Part shown: positions 19,013 through 28,726 of the stretch, piece by piece
How the letters are laid out: each line of letters begins with the position of its first letter
Numbering within the stretch: position 1 is the stretch's first letter
Origin: an uncultured Bacilli bacterium
GTDB lineage: Bacteria; Bacillota_I; Bacilli_A; RF39; UBA660
Length of the DNA: 64,000 nucleotides
Assembly (NCBI GenBank): GCA_947624045.1
Contig: CANQIL010000003.1
Location: forward strand, 1 to 64,000
Reading direction: 5' to 3'
Translations under genes and position numbers: made by a program
Notes under the pieces: generated by a model
Told to the model about the DNA's origin: nothing
Databases searched by the model: none
The model's input: only the letters and a program-made list of their open reading frames with translations

Positions 19013-21024
19013 CGGAGTTTGATTTAATTAGTTTCTTTAAAAGATATGGCCTTAACTATGATAATTTAAAATTTAATAGTCAAAGCAAGCTTTTAACTGG
19101 TTCTTTAAAGAATATGGAAAATATACTTGATTACTTAGTTATTGATAAGAAAATAAATCCTAAGTATATTGAAAAAGCTCCTAGTGTTCTTTCTAGTAAT
19201 TTTTCTTTAATCAAAGATAATTATGACTTTTTAGAAAAACAAAATGATATTTATATGTCTAATATTAATAAATGTCTACATGTTTTATCGTGTGAGTTTA
19301 AAGATACATATGATTATATCATTAAAAATTATGGGGCAAGTTCCATAAATAAAGCTACTTATATTTTAAGTATTCCTAAAGAAAGATTATTAAGTGTAGA
19401 AAAAGCTTTTGGTCGTGTTTTAGATAAAGAATCTTTATTAAGTGCTGCGGCAAGTGATTTAGATTTAGATGACTTAATGAAAATTATTAATATCTGTTTT
19501 AATGAAAAAGTAAAAATAACACCCTCTGTTTTTTTACAAGTACCTAGTGAAGTTCAAAATATAATTAATTTGTGTAAAAAGAAAAATATTAACATTACAG
19601 GCAGTGTATTTCATAAAACAGCTGATGATATTGATGAGCTTTTGTTAATATGTAAAAATAAAAAAGTTTCTCTTAGTAATAGTATGTTTTCGGCACCTAA
19701 TGATAAAATAAACAGTATAATTGATGTGTGTCATCAGGAAAATATTGAAGTAAGTGGTTTAGTATTTAGTAGTTCACCTCAAGATATTTTAGATATCAGT
19801 ACTTATTGTAAAAAAAATAAAATAAAAATAAAAAATAGCTTTTTTCATACGGACTTTGAAAACTTTAAAAGTATAGTTACTTTTTGTAAAAATGCGGGCT
19901 ATCCCTTAATAGAAAGTATGTTTTTAAGAACTAAAGATGAAGTAGAAGAAATAATTAATATTTGTAAGAGTAACCATTTAAGTATAGCAGGCAGTTATTT
20001 TTACCGTTCACCTGATGAAGTAAAAGAGATAATTAAAATAATGAAAGGTTACTCCTTAGAGCAGATGAAAGTTGCTTTTATGAAAAATCCTTTTGAAGTA
20101 CAAGAAATTATTAATACTTGTCAAAAGGAAAAAGTACCTTTAGCTTCTAATATGTTTTTAAGAACAAAAGATGAAGTAGAAAAGATAATTAAATTACTAA
20201 AAGCGAATAATATTCCTGTAACAGGTAGTTACTTTCAAAAGCCCTTTTTGGAGTTAGAAAAAATCCTTAATTTTTGTCAAAGCAATAATATAAATATAGC
20301 TAGTGATATGTTATTTAGCAATTTAGATAATATAAAAGAAATTAATAATATCTGTAAAAATGCAAATATACCTGTAATTAGTAGTATGTATAAAAGAACA
20401 AGTGATGAAGTACAAGATATTATTAATATGTGTAAGGTTGAAAATATTGACTTAAGTAGTAACTTGTTTCGTAAAAAGAAAGAAGAGATAGCTAAAATAA
20501 TTACTACTTGTAAAAACTTAAAAATAAGATTAGTAAAAACAGTATTTAGACGTAGTCCTGATGAAATAATTGATATTACGGCTATTTTTATGAAGTACTT
20601 AAATATTTTACCCCTTGCGAATGCTTTTACTAAAAAGCCTAAAGAAGTAGAAAAGATTATTAGACTTTGTCTTGATAATAATATTGAAATAACAGGAAGT
20701 ATCTTTCAAAAACAACCAGATAATCTTGAAGATACTATTAATTTTATAAAAGATAAATATAATAGCTTATACTTAAAACCTTTAATTATTACTAAAGATA
20801 AAGCTTATTTAGAAAAAGTATTTGCTTACTTAGATAATTTAGGCTTATTAGAATGTGTTATTAATAGTCCTAGTATCTTGACATTAACTTTAGAAGATAT
20901 TAAAAATAGAATGTTGATACTTGATGAAAATAGGGAAAGTATAATTGTAAATAATAAATTTAATCCTATCTTTAGCTTATCTAAAAAAAGATTAGAAGAA
21001 GTAAAGAAAGTACATAACAAGTAG
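18994..21024 (+). CDS. Repeat protein with about sixteen 26-aa tandem repeats (helical solenoid-like)
   Basis: Repeat pattern IIxxCKxxxIxIxxSxFxRxxDEVxx read directly. Confidence 0.7.
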   Translation: MGGVIMTEFDLISFFKRYGLNYDNLKFNSQSKLLTGSLKNMENILDYLVIDKKINPKYIEKAPSVLSSNFSLIKDNYDFLEKQNDIYMSNINKCLHVLSCEFKDTYDYIIKNYGASSINKATYILSIPKERLLSVEKAFGRVLDKESLLSAAASDLDLDDLMKIINICFNEKVKITPSVFLQVPSEVQNIINLCKKKNINITGSVFHKTADDIDELLLICKNKKVSLSNSMFSAPNDKINSIIDVCHQENIEVSGLVFSSSPQDILDISTYCKKNKIKIKNSFFHTDFENFKSIVTFCKNAGYPLIESMFLRTKDEVEEIINICKSNHLSIAGSYFYRSPDEVKEIIKIMKGYSLEQMKVAFMKNPFEVQEIINTCQKEKVPLASNMFLRTKDEVEKIIKLLKANNIPVTGSYFQKPFLELEKILNFCQSNNINIASDMLFSNLDNIKEINNICKNANIPVISSMYKRTSDEVQDIINMCKVENIDLSSNLFRKKKEEIAKIITTCKNLKIRLVKTVFRRSPDEIIDITAIFMKYLNILPLANAFTKKPKEVEKIIRLCLDNNIEITGSIFQKQPDNLEDTINFIKDKYNSLYLKPLIITKDKAYLEKVFAYLDNLGLLECVINSPSILTLTLEDIKNRMLILDENRESIIVNNKFNPIFSLSKKRLEEVKKVHNK

Positions 21025-21033
21025 GGAGAAAAT

Positions 21034-21456
21034 ATGAAAGATTCAGAATTTATCCAATTACGAAATAGATTTTTACTAGCTTTAGGAATTACTATTATTT
21101 TTATAATTCCGGTTAGTCTTTTTGTGTATAATCGCTTTTCGAATAAATCAGAACTACTTAAAAATATTTTAGATAATAAAAATTTACTTATCTATCTTAC
21201 TAAAGATAAGTGTACAACTTGTGATAAACTAAAAAAGGTTTTAGATGAGAATAATATTCCTTATTTTGAAGTAAATACTGATAGAAGTGATGAATACGAA
21301 GAAGTTATGTTAAGAATAGGTATGTCTAAAGAGTATGTTTTAACTCCAGGGATAATTTATGTAGAAAAAGGCAAAATGCTTGTTAATATGATGGAGTTAG
21401 ATGAAAATAGTTTGCGTAGTTTTCTTATCAATAACAATTTAGTAAAGGAGGCATGA
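21034..21456 (+). CDS. Membrane-anchored thioredoxin/glutaredoxin-like protein
   Basis: N-term TM; LIYLTKDKCTTCDKLKKVLDENNIPYFEV. Confidence 0.65.
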   Translation: MKDSEFIQLRNRFLLALGITIIFIIPVSLFVYNRFSNKSELLKNILDNKNLLIYLTKDKCTTCDKLKKVLDENNIPYFEVNTDRSDEYEEVMLRIGMSKEYVLTPGIIYVEKGKMLVNMMELDENSLRSFLINNNLVKEA

Positions 21457-21460
21457 AAAA

Positions 21461-22198
21461 TTGAGTAAGGTTGCTTTAGTTACAGGGAGTAGTAGAGGTA
21501 TTGGAAAAAGTATTATTATTGAGTTAGCTAAAAAGAAAGTTGATGTAGTAATAAATTATTATCATCATCAAGAAGAAGCTTATGCATTAGAAAAGTATGT
21601 AAAGGATAATTTTAATGTAAAAACATTAGTTGTTAAATGTGATGTATCTAAAGAAGATGAAGTTGAGAAAATGTTTTCAGATATTATAGATACTTTTGGT
21701 GGCTTGGATATCTTAGTTAATAATGCCGCCGTTTGTAGGGATAGCCTAATTCAAGATAAAGCTATTCGTGATTTTAAAAGGATTCTTGATGTAAACTTAA
21801 TTGGCACTTTTCTATGTAGTAAGTATGCATCAAACATAATGCTTGAAAAAAAGAGTGGTAAAATAATAAATATAGCATCAACTAACGCACTTGATACTTA
21901 TTATCCTGAAAGTTGTGATTATGATGCTTCTAAAGCGGGAGTTATTTCCTTGACTCATAACTTTGCTAAATACTTAGCTCCCTATATAAATGTAAATTGT
22001 GTTTGTCCTGGTTGGGTTAAAACAGATATGAATAAAGAGCTAACTTTTGAGCAAATAAATGAAGAAAAAAAGAAGATTTTACTTAAGAGATTTGCTGATG
22101 TAGAAGATATAAGTAGCGTAGTAGTTTTCTTAGCTAGTTCTAAAGCAAACTATATAAACGACGCTATTATTAGAGTAGATGGTGGTAAAAATGATTAA
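21461..22198 (+). CDS. SDR-family oxidoreductase (3-oxoacyl-ACP reductase-like)
   Basis: TGSSRGIGKSI; YDASKAG; NVNCVCPGWVKTDM. Confidence 0.9.
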   Translation: MSKVALVTGSSRGIGKSIIIELAKKKVDVVINYYHHQEEAYALEKYVKDNFNVKTLVVKCDVSKEDEVEKMFSDIIDTFGGLDILVNNAAVCRDSLIQDKAIRDFKRILDVNLIGTFLCSKYASNIMLEKKSGKIINIASTNALDTYYPESCDYDASKAGVISLTHNFAKYLAPYINVNCVCPGWVKTDMNKELTFEQINEEKKKILLKRFADVEDISSVVVFLASSKANYINDAIIRVDGGKND

Positions 22199-23444
22199 TA
22201 ATTTAACTGATGAAGAAATATATGCTTTAATTGAAAAAAGTGAAGCTTCGTGTGCAGAAGAATTTAAAAAAGTTGATAAGATTTGCTTTTTAAATAGTAA
22301 AAAAGTTCTTGCTAGTTTCCAAGCTAATAATGTTACAGAAAGTGCCTTTAACTCAACAACTGGTTATGGTTATAATGACTTAGGTAGAGAAGTAATTGAA
22401 CAAGTTTTTAAAACTATTTTTGCCGCAGAAGATGCTTTAGTTAGAAATCAATTCATTTCCGGAAGTCATGCCTTAACGGTCTGCTTCTTTGCTCTTTTAA
22501 GACCAAATGATTTACTACTTAGTATAAGTGGTAAACCTTATGATACTTTAGATGAAGTAATTGGTATAAAAGAAAATGCTAGTTCTTTAAAAAGTTTTGG
22601 AGTAAAGTATGCTCAGATTGATTTAGTAAATGATGACTTTGATTATGAAAAAATAGAAAGCTTTATTACAAGTAACAAAGTTAAAGTAATCGAAATACAA
22701 CGTAGTAAGGGCTATTCAACGAGAAAGAGTCTTTCTATTGAAAAGATACAAAAAGTAATTTCATTTATTAAAAATATTGATAAAGATATTATTATAATGA
22801 TAGATAATTGTTATTGTGAATTTGTTTGTGAAAAAGAGCCTTGCGAAGTAGGGGCTGATATTATAGTAGGGTCTTTAATTAAAAATTTAGGAGGAGGCAT
22901 TGCCTCTAATGGTGCTTATATTGTCGGTAGACATGACTTAGTAGCTCTTTGTGCTGAGAGGTTAACACTACCAGGAGAGGGTAAAGAAGTAGGTCCATCA
23001 CTTGGGGCCAATAAGCAGATACTTCAAGGTTTATATTTTGCTCCCTCAGTAGTTGCTTCTTCTTTAAAAACAGCTATTTTAACAGCTAAGGTAATGGAAG
23101 AGTTAGGTTTTGAAGTAGAGCCAAGATTTAATGAAAAAAGAGCGGATATAGTTCAAAATATAATTTTTAGAGATAAAGATAAGTTAGTCGAATTTACAAG
23201 AGGTATTCAAAATGGCTCCGCCATTGATTCCAATGCTTTAGTAGAGCCATCAGCTATGCCCGGCTATGATGATAAAATTATTATGGCTAGTGGTTCTTTC
23301 ACTCAAGGTTCTTCTATTGAACTTTCTTGTGATGGTCCCTTAAGAGAGCCATTCATTGCTTATATGCAAGGGTCTTTAACTTATGATTATGGTAAACTTG
23401 GTCTTTTTAAAGCTGTGAAAAGATTATTAAATGAAAAAAAATAA
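22179..23444 (+). CDS. Methionine gamma-lyase family protein (aluminium-resistance protein type)
   Basis: FNSTTGYGYNDLGREVIEQVF, GSHALTVCFFALLRPND, GGGIASNGAYIVG. Start likely 22191. Confidence 0.85.
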   Translation: MVVKMINNLTDEEIYALIEKSEASCAEEFKKVDKICFLNSKKVLASFQANNVTESAFNSTTGYGYNDLGREVIEQVFKTIFAAEDALVRNQFISGSHALTVCFFALLRPNDLLLSISGKPYDTLDEVIGIKENASSLKSFGVKYAQIDLVNDDFDYEKIESFITSNKVKVIEIQRSKGYSTRKSLSIEKIQKVISFIKNIDKDIIIMIDNCYCEFVCEKEPCEVGADIIVGSLIKNLGGGIASNGAYIVGRHDLVALCAERLTLPGEGKEVGPSLGANKQILQGLYFAPSVVASSLKTAILTAKVMEELGFEVEPRFNEKRADIVQNIIFRDKDKLVEFTRGIQNGSAIDSNALVEPSAMPGYDDKIIMASGSFTQGSSIELSCDGPLREPFIAYMQGSLTYDYGKLGLFKAVKRLLNEKK

Positions 23445-23613
23445 ATTTTTAGGAAAAAATATTTTTGAGTAGTATTTTTACTTTCAAAATTACATTTTGC
23501 TTAAGGCAAATTTGTCTTTTTGAAGTTTTTTTTGTGGCCAATTTTAAAAATTGGTCGTTTGCCTTAGTTTTTTTAATGTGATATTGTGTTAAAAAAAAGG
23601 AGGTGAAAAGCTT

Positions 23614-24435
23614 TTGAGTAAGTTTTTAACGGCTAAGAACGATGCTGTATTTAAAGCTATCTTTTGCGATGAAGATGAGCCTTTTCTATTAACGAAGCTA
23701 CTTGAGGATATTTTACAAATAAAAATAAACTCTTTAGAAAAACTAGATAATGAATTAAAAATAAGCTTTGTTAAAGAAAAAAGTAAAAGAGTAGATTGCG
23801 TAGTTAAGATAAATGGAAATCTTTATATCCACTTGGAAGTTAATTCAGCGTATAGTGAAAAAGTTGCCTTTAGGAATTTCCTTTTCTTTAGTCATATAAT
23901 TATTTCTAAGATATTAAGAGGAAAAGATTATAATACAAAAGATAATTTTCTTCATATCAGTCTTACTTATAAAATGTCTAAAAAGAAGAAAGCCTTAAAA
24001 ATACTAAAAATAGCTAAAAATGTAAAAATGTATGAATATAATATGGACAAAATATTAGACTACTGGTATAATAAAAATACAAGAAAAGTGGAAAAGTATA
24101 AGTACTTAATAATGCAAGACTTACAACCGGAAGAGTTAGAAAAATTAATAAAGCAAAGAAAGGATGAAGTAATAATGACTTATTTTGAGAAATTGAAAAA
24201 ATTAAATAGGGGCGATAAGTTTGAACTATTAATGACAGCTGAAGAAGAAGAGATATTTTGGCAAAATACCTATAGAGAAGAAGGCAGAGAAGAAGGTATT
24301 AAAGAGGGCATAAAAGAAGGCAGGAAAGAAAATGCTAAGTCTATAGCAAAAAATATGCTAAGAGAAGGAGTAGATGTATCTTTAATATCAAGATGTACCA
24401 ATCTTTCGGTAGAAAATATTTTGGCTTTACGATAA
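23614..24435 (+). CDS. Rpn/PD-(D/E)XK nuclease family transposase-like protein
   Basis: FLTAKNDAVFKAIFCDEDEPFLL..; paralogue of 34073..34981. Confidence 0.85.
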   Translation: MSKFLTAKNDAVFKAIFCDEDEPFLLTKLLEDILQIKINSLEKLDNELKISFVKEKSKRVDCVVKINGNLYIHLEVNSAYSEKVAFRNFLFFSHIIISKILRGKDYNTKDNFLHISLTYKMSKKKKALKILKIAKNVKMYEYNMDKILDYWYNKNTRKVEKYKYLIMQDLQPEELEKLIKQRKDEVIMTYFEKLKKLNRGDKFELLMTAEEEEIFWQNTYREEGREEGIKEGIKEGRKENAKSIAKNMLREGVDVSLISRCTNLSVENILALR

Positions 24436-24498
24436 ACTAAAAAAATGTCATACTCTAAAAGCATCCTTCATAAAATTAATTGAAATGGAGGAAGTCGT

Positions 24499-25008
24499 AT
24501 GATAAATAAACAAAATTTATGGTTTTTAACATTGTTTACATTAATATTAGTATTAAGCATTTATTATATAACAATGCCTAATGAGCTATTAGTAGAAGCT
24601 TTAAAAAAAGAACCTAAAACTACCGATACAACTACTGAAACAAAGGATACTGTTGAAGAAGTTTCAAGCTTAGTTGCTATGCGCGTTAGTCTAGAAGAAG
24701 AAAGACAAACAGTAATGGATGAATTACAAGAAAAGCTTACCAATGATGAAGCTACTAGTGAAGAGAAAAATAATGCTTATGAGCAATTAAAATATTTAAA
24801 TGAAGTAAAAGGTAAAGAAGAAACAATTGAGAAGAAAATAAAAAAAGAATATGGTATTGACTGTTTTGTAAAAATTGATAATAGTAATGCCAACTGTGTA
24901 TGCGTTTCTAATGAACATGATAGTACTCTAGCAAACAACATCATGCGTCTTATACAAGAAAATTATAAAAATAAAATGTATACAACTGTCAAATTTCAAA
25001 AATCTTAA
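24499..25008 (+). CDS. SpoIIIAH-like family protein
   Basis: N-term TM, MRVSLEEERQTVMDELQEKL.., C-term ring-domain-like. Confidence 0.7.
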   Translation: MINKQNLWFLTLFTLILVLSIYYITMPNELLVEALKKEPKTTDTTTETKDTVEEVSSLVAMRVSLEEERQTVMDELQEKLTNDEATSEEKNNAYEQLKYLNEVKGKEETIEKKIKKEYGIDCFVKIDNSNANCVCVSNEHDSTLANNIMRLIQENYKNKMYTTVKFQKS

Positions 25009-25058
25009 AATAGGTAAAAGCATACAACTAATTTCTATCTTTTCATAAAATACTTTAG

Positions 25059-25277
25059 GTGATAAGAAAAATGGCAAGTAATATATTAACGCCCCGTGAG
25101 AGAAAAATCTTTGAGCTTTTAATAAATAATATGAGTACAAAACAAATTGCCACTGAATTAGGTATAAGTGAAAAGACAGTTCGTAATCATATATCAAACG
25201 TTATGCAAAAACTTGGAGTTAATGGCAGAGCTGGGGCTGTTGTTGAATTATTAAAACTTAAAGAATTATCAATTTAA
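25059..25277 (+). CDS. LuxR/GerE-type HTH protein (GerE-like); start likely 25071
   Basis: LTPRERKIFELLINNMSTKQIATELGISEKTVRNHISNVMQKLGV. Confidence 0.88.
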   Translation: MIRKMASNILTPRERKIFELLINNMSTKQIATELGISEKTVRNHISNVMQKLGVNGRAGAVVELLKLKELSI

Positions 25278-25302
25278 GCGTACTAAAAGAGTACGTTTTT
25301 TC
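25276..25302 (+). terminator. Rho-independent terminator
   Basis: CGTACTaaaagAGTACG plus T-run. Confidence 0.65.
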
Positions 25303-25324
25303 ATATACTTTTTTAGGTGATTTT

Positions 25325-26269
25325 ATGCTTAGAACAAAGGCTTTACGTAAAATATTTATAACGACACTTTCAATGTTTATTATCCTAACGGTCTTTTCTT
25401 TGCCAACTTTTTCAAATGAAAATACCCTAAGAACAAACTTAGAAGTAGAAACACCATCAACCCTAAAAACTAACTACATTTATTTACTTAATGAAGATAA
25501 TTACTTAGTTAGAGCCTCTATATTTATTGAATCGCAAAAAGAAGAAGAGGTAATTTTTGAAATACTTAATAATTTAATGGATAAGACTAATAATAAAATA
25601 CCTACAGGCTTAAAAGGCTTAATTCCTAAGAAAACAGTCGTAAAAGAAATAATTGTAAATAATGGCATTGCGACTATAAATTTTTCACAAGAGTTTTTAA
25701 CTGTAAAAAAAGACATTGAAAAGCAAATGTTCACATCAATTGTCTATAGCCTTTTAGAATTAAAAAATATTAAAGGAGTAATGTTACTAGTAGAGGGAAC
25801 TACGATAACTAATTATCCTAACTCACAAGAAAAATTACCGGCTATACTTGATAAAAAAATAGGTATTAATAATAACTATTTACTTACATCAAGAGAAAAT
25901 ATTTCAAAAGTAGTTGTCTATTACCTAGAAGATATTGAAGATACACTGTATTATGTTCCGGTAACAAAGTATTTAAATGATGATAGAGATAAAATAAAAA
26001 TAATTATTGAAGAGTTAACAACAAGCTATATATATGAGCCTAATTTAATGAGCTTTTTAGATAATAAAGTAGAACTTTTAAATTATTATGAAGAAAATGA
26101 TGTTTTATTTTTAAATTTTAATGATTATTTATATAATAATGATGATAAAATACTAGAAGAAGTTTTGTATAGTATTGCTTATTCTGTTTTTGATAATTAT
26201 AATGTTAATATGGTTATGTTTGAAGTAAATGATAAAAAAGTAAAATATATTTCGAGAGCAGATATATAA
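25325..26269 (+). CDS. GerMN-domain protein (GerM-like)
   Basis: Two GerMN-like repeats; signal/TM N-term. Confidence 0.7.
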   Translation: MLRTKALRKIFITTLSMFIILTVFSLPTFSNENTLRTNLEVETPSTLKTNYIYLLNEDNYLVRASIFIESQKEEEVIFEILNNLMDKTNNKIPTGLKGLIPKKTVVKEIIVNNGIATINFSQEFLTVKKDIEKQMFTSIVYSLLELKNIKGVMLLVEGTTITNYPNSQEKLPAILDKKIGINNNYLLTSRENISKVVVYYLEDIEDTLYYVPVTKYLNDDRDKIKIIIEELTTSYIYEPNLMSFLDNKVELLNYYEENDVLFLNFNDYLYNNDDKILEEVLYSIAYSVFDNYNVNMVMFEVNDKKVKYISRADI

Positions 26270-26281
26270 AAAGGAGAATGA

Positions 26282-27094
26282 ATGATAAGATATGTAGATT
26301 CTAAAAGAAACTTTCAAAATATGAATAAAGATAAAAGATTTTATCCTAGTAATTATACTAAAGAGGATATTGAAAAAGAGTTTCTTAAAAGACGTATTAA
26401 TATGGGAAATTATTTTGGTTTTGATGCGTATAAAATGTTTATGCCTGATGAGAGGGATGCTAATGAATATTTGTTAAGAAATGGTGGAAAAATAGGAAGT
26501 TACTTTGCATTAACAGCAGATTATTGTGAAGCTAACCCTTTAGGATACAGTGATATTAAAGAAGATATTTTACTAATATCTGAAAAGGTAAAGGGCGTAG
26601 TAGCAGGTTATCCTGTTGCGGATTGTCCTGTTATCGTAATTAGTGATTTAAAAAAGAAAGTTAGTGCCATTAGTCATTGTTCAGCTAAATTAATTGATGC
26701 TAAATTACCAATGATGATAGCGGATAGTTTGAAAGACTTTTGTAATAGTGCAGATGAAGATTTGTTTGTCTATGTAAGTGCTTGTGCCGGTGAGGGCTAT
26801 ATTTATCAGAATTATCCTCTTTGGATAACTGATAAAGAACTTTGGAGTGAAGCTATAACTTTTAGTGATGAAGTATTTAAAATTAATATGCGTAAAGCTT
26901 TATTAAAAGAGTTTATAGAAAGAAACATAAAAACATCACAAATTTATTTTAACTTAGCTGATACTATAACAGATGATGAACATTATTCAAACTTTGCTAG
27001 TAGTCCTAAAGGCTTAAACATTAAAGAAAAAAGTGGTAGACAATTTATTGGGGCTTTTTATGAAGATAAAAATAAAGTTTTAGTAAAAAAATAG
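26282..27094 (+). CDS. Possible laccase-domain/PgeF (YfiH)-like protein
   Basis: YPVADCPVIVISDLKKKVSAISHCSAKLIDAKLP; VYVSACAGEGYIYQNYPLW; weak recognition. Confidence 0.45.
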   Translation: MIRYVDSKRNFQNMNKDKRFYPSNYTKEDIEKEFLKRRINMGNYFGFDAYKMFMPDERDANEYLLRNGGKIGSYFALTADYCEANPLGYSDIKEDILLISEKVKGVVAGYPVADCPVIVISDLKKKVSAISHCSAKLIDAKLPMMIADSLKDFCNSADEDLFVYVSACAGEGYIYQNYPLWITDKELWSEAITFSDEVFKINMRKALLKEFIERNIKTSQIYFNLADTITDDEHYSNFASSPKGLNIKEKSGRQFIGAFYEDKNKVLVKK

Positions 27095-27115
27095 TTACAA
27101 AAAGCAAAAAAGTGT

Positions 27116-27280
27116 TGACTTTTCAGGTGTTTATGCATAAAATATTACTAGTCGAAGAAAAAAGGAAAGAGATTTGTATCCACCTGATTAGCGAAAAGCA
27201 ATGGGTAAAAGGCCGAATTAAAAAACTAAAAATGTTTTTGTAGTTGCTTTGGGTGGATATTGATATATCCGCTTTTTCTC
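27116..27280 (+). promoter_or_regulatory. infC-rpmI-rplT leader (L20-leader-like) attenuator
   Basis: Promoter TTGACT-17-TAAAAT; TATCCACC (27177-27184) can pair GGTGGATA (27252-27259), exclusive with terminator GGATAT-TGAT-ATATCC plus T-run (27255-27277). Confidence 0.75.
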
Positions 27281-27300
27281 ATTTTATGGAGGTGTTAGGT

Positions 27301-27831
27301 ATAGCAAAAGATAAGAATAACATGTTGATTAATGAACAAATTAAAGTTCCTGAAGTTTTAGTAATAGGACCAAACGGTGAACAAGTAGGAATTAAGACTA
27401 TTGAAGATGCTAGGACCCTTGCGAGTTATGCAGCCTTAGACTTAGTGCTTATTAGTCCAAATGCCAATCCACCTGTTTGCAAGGTTATGGACTATAACAA
27501 GTTCCGTTACGAAAAACAAAAAAAGGAAAAGGAAGCTCTTAAAAGACAGAAAGCTAATATGTCTGAGTTAAAAGAGTATCGTTTATCACCTGTTATTGAT
27601 GTAGGGGATTTTGAAACTAAACTTAGAAATGCAACGAAATATCTAGAAAAAGGAGATAGAATTAAACTTACAGTTCGTTTTAAAGGCCGTCAAATGGCCC
27701 ATACGGAATTAGGTAAGGAAGTTCTTGAACGTTTTGCAGCTAGAGTTTCAGAAATTGCGGATATTGAACAAAAACCTAAGCTAGACGGACGTACAATGAC
27801 AATGTTATTGGTACCAAAAAAAGATAAATAG
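27301..27831 (+). CDS. infC: Translation initiation factor IF-3; proposed AUA start (caller start 27244)
   Basis: LINEQIKVPEVLVIGPNGEQVG.. ; GGAGG SD at 27288 spaced for ATA at 27301; upstream part of ORF overlaps the leader. Confidence 0.88.
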   Translation: MAKDKNNMLINEQIKVPEVLVIGPNGEQVGIKTIEDARTLASYAALDLVLISPNANPPVCKVMDYNKFRYEKQKKEKEALKRQKANMSELKEYRLSPVIDVGDFETKLRNATKYLEKGDRIKLTVRFKGRQMAHTELGKEVLERFAARVSEIADIEQKPKLDGRTMTMLLVPKKDK

Positions 27832-27845
27832 TAGGAGGAATAAAT

Positions 27846-28031
27846 ATGCCAAAGATTAAAACACATAAAGGAACAGCTAAAGTAGTAACTAAACGTAAAA
27901 ATGACTTAAAAATTGGAAAGCCAGGAAGTCGTCATAACACTGGTTATAAATCAACTAATGCTAATAGAAAAAATAGAAAAGGTTCAAACTTAAGTAAAGC
28001 AGACCAAAACAGATTAAAAAATATAATTTAA
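27846..28031 (+). CDS. rpmI: 50S ribosomal protein L35
   Basis: MPKIKTHKGTAKVVTKR. Confidence 0.95.
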   Translation: MPKIKTHKGTAKVVTKRKNDLKIGKPGSRHNTGYKSTNANRKNRKGSNLSKADQNRLKNII

Positions 28032-28058
28032 TCTAAGTATTAAAAGGAGGATAAAAAC

Positions 28059-28643
28059 ATGGCAAGAGTTAAAAATGGAGCAGTAACAAAAGCTCGTCAT
28101 AAAAAAGTGTTAAAAGAAGCCAAAGGTTATTTTGGTAGTAAGCATAGATTATACAAGACTGCAAAAGAACAATTAATGCATTCAGGACAATATGCTTTTA
28201 GAGATAGAAAACAAAAGAAAAGAGATTTCCGTAAATTATGGATAACTAGAATTAATGCCGCTTGTCGTCAAGAAGGTATTAGTTATTCAAGATTTATTGA
28301 AGGACTTACTAAAGCTGGTGTTGAAGTTAACCGTAAGATGTTATCAGAAATAGCTATTAATGACCCTAAGATGTTTAAGGAATTTGTTAAAGTAGCTAAA
28401 GATGGTAAAGCTGGTAAGATTACTAAAGCTAGTGAAGTAATTGGTCGTGAAGTAACTATTAATGGTGAAAAGAAAGCTGTAAAGACTGAAGAAAAGAAAG
28501 TAACTAAAGAAAAAGAAGCAAAAAGTGAAAATACTGATTTAAGCAAAATGACTGTAGCTGAATTAAAAGAATTAGCTAAATCTAAAAAAATTGATGTTAC
28601 TGGATTAAAAAAAGCTGAAATAATAGAAGCTTTAGAAAAATAA
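28059..28643 (+). CDS. rplT: 50S ribosomal protein L20 with C-terminal SAP/Rho_N-like extension
   Basis: [35 protein letters not shown]..; tail [34 protein letters not shown]. Confidence 0.95.
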   Translation: MARVKNGAVTKARHKKVLKEAKGYFGSKHRLYKTAKEQLMHSGQYAFRDRKQKKRDFRKLWITRINAACRQEGISYSRFIEGLTKAGVEVNRKMLSEIAINDPKMFKEFVKVAKDGKAGKITKASEVIGREVTINGEKKAVKTEEKKVTKEKEAKSENTDLSKMTVAELKELAKSKKIDVTGLKKAEIIEALEK

Positions 28644-28644
28644 A

Positions 28645-28726
28645 CATATTAGTGAATTTACTAATCTAGTGCCTAAGGGTGATTAGTATTCGAAACTAGT
28701 AGAAGAAAAAACGAAGGAGAAAAATT
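28645..28726 (+). promoter_or_regulatory. Possible rpsB leader structure
   Basis: ACTAATC..GATTAGT and CTAGT..ACTAG complementary segments upstream of rpsB; family not verified. Confidence 0.3.

Noticed and set aside
18994-21024. Repetitive DNA considered as a CRISPR-like array
   Set aside because: Repeats are conserved at protein level (26 aa) in a continuous ORF; no identical DNA repeats with spacers
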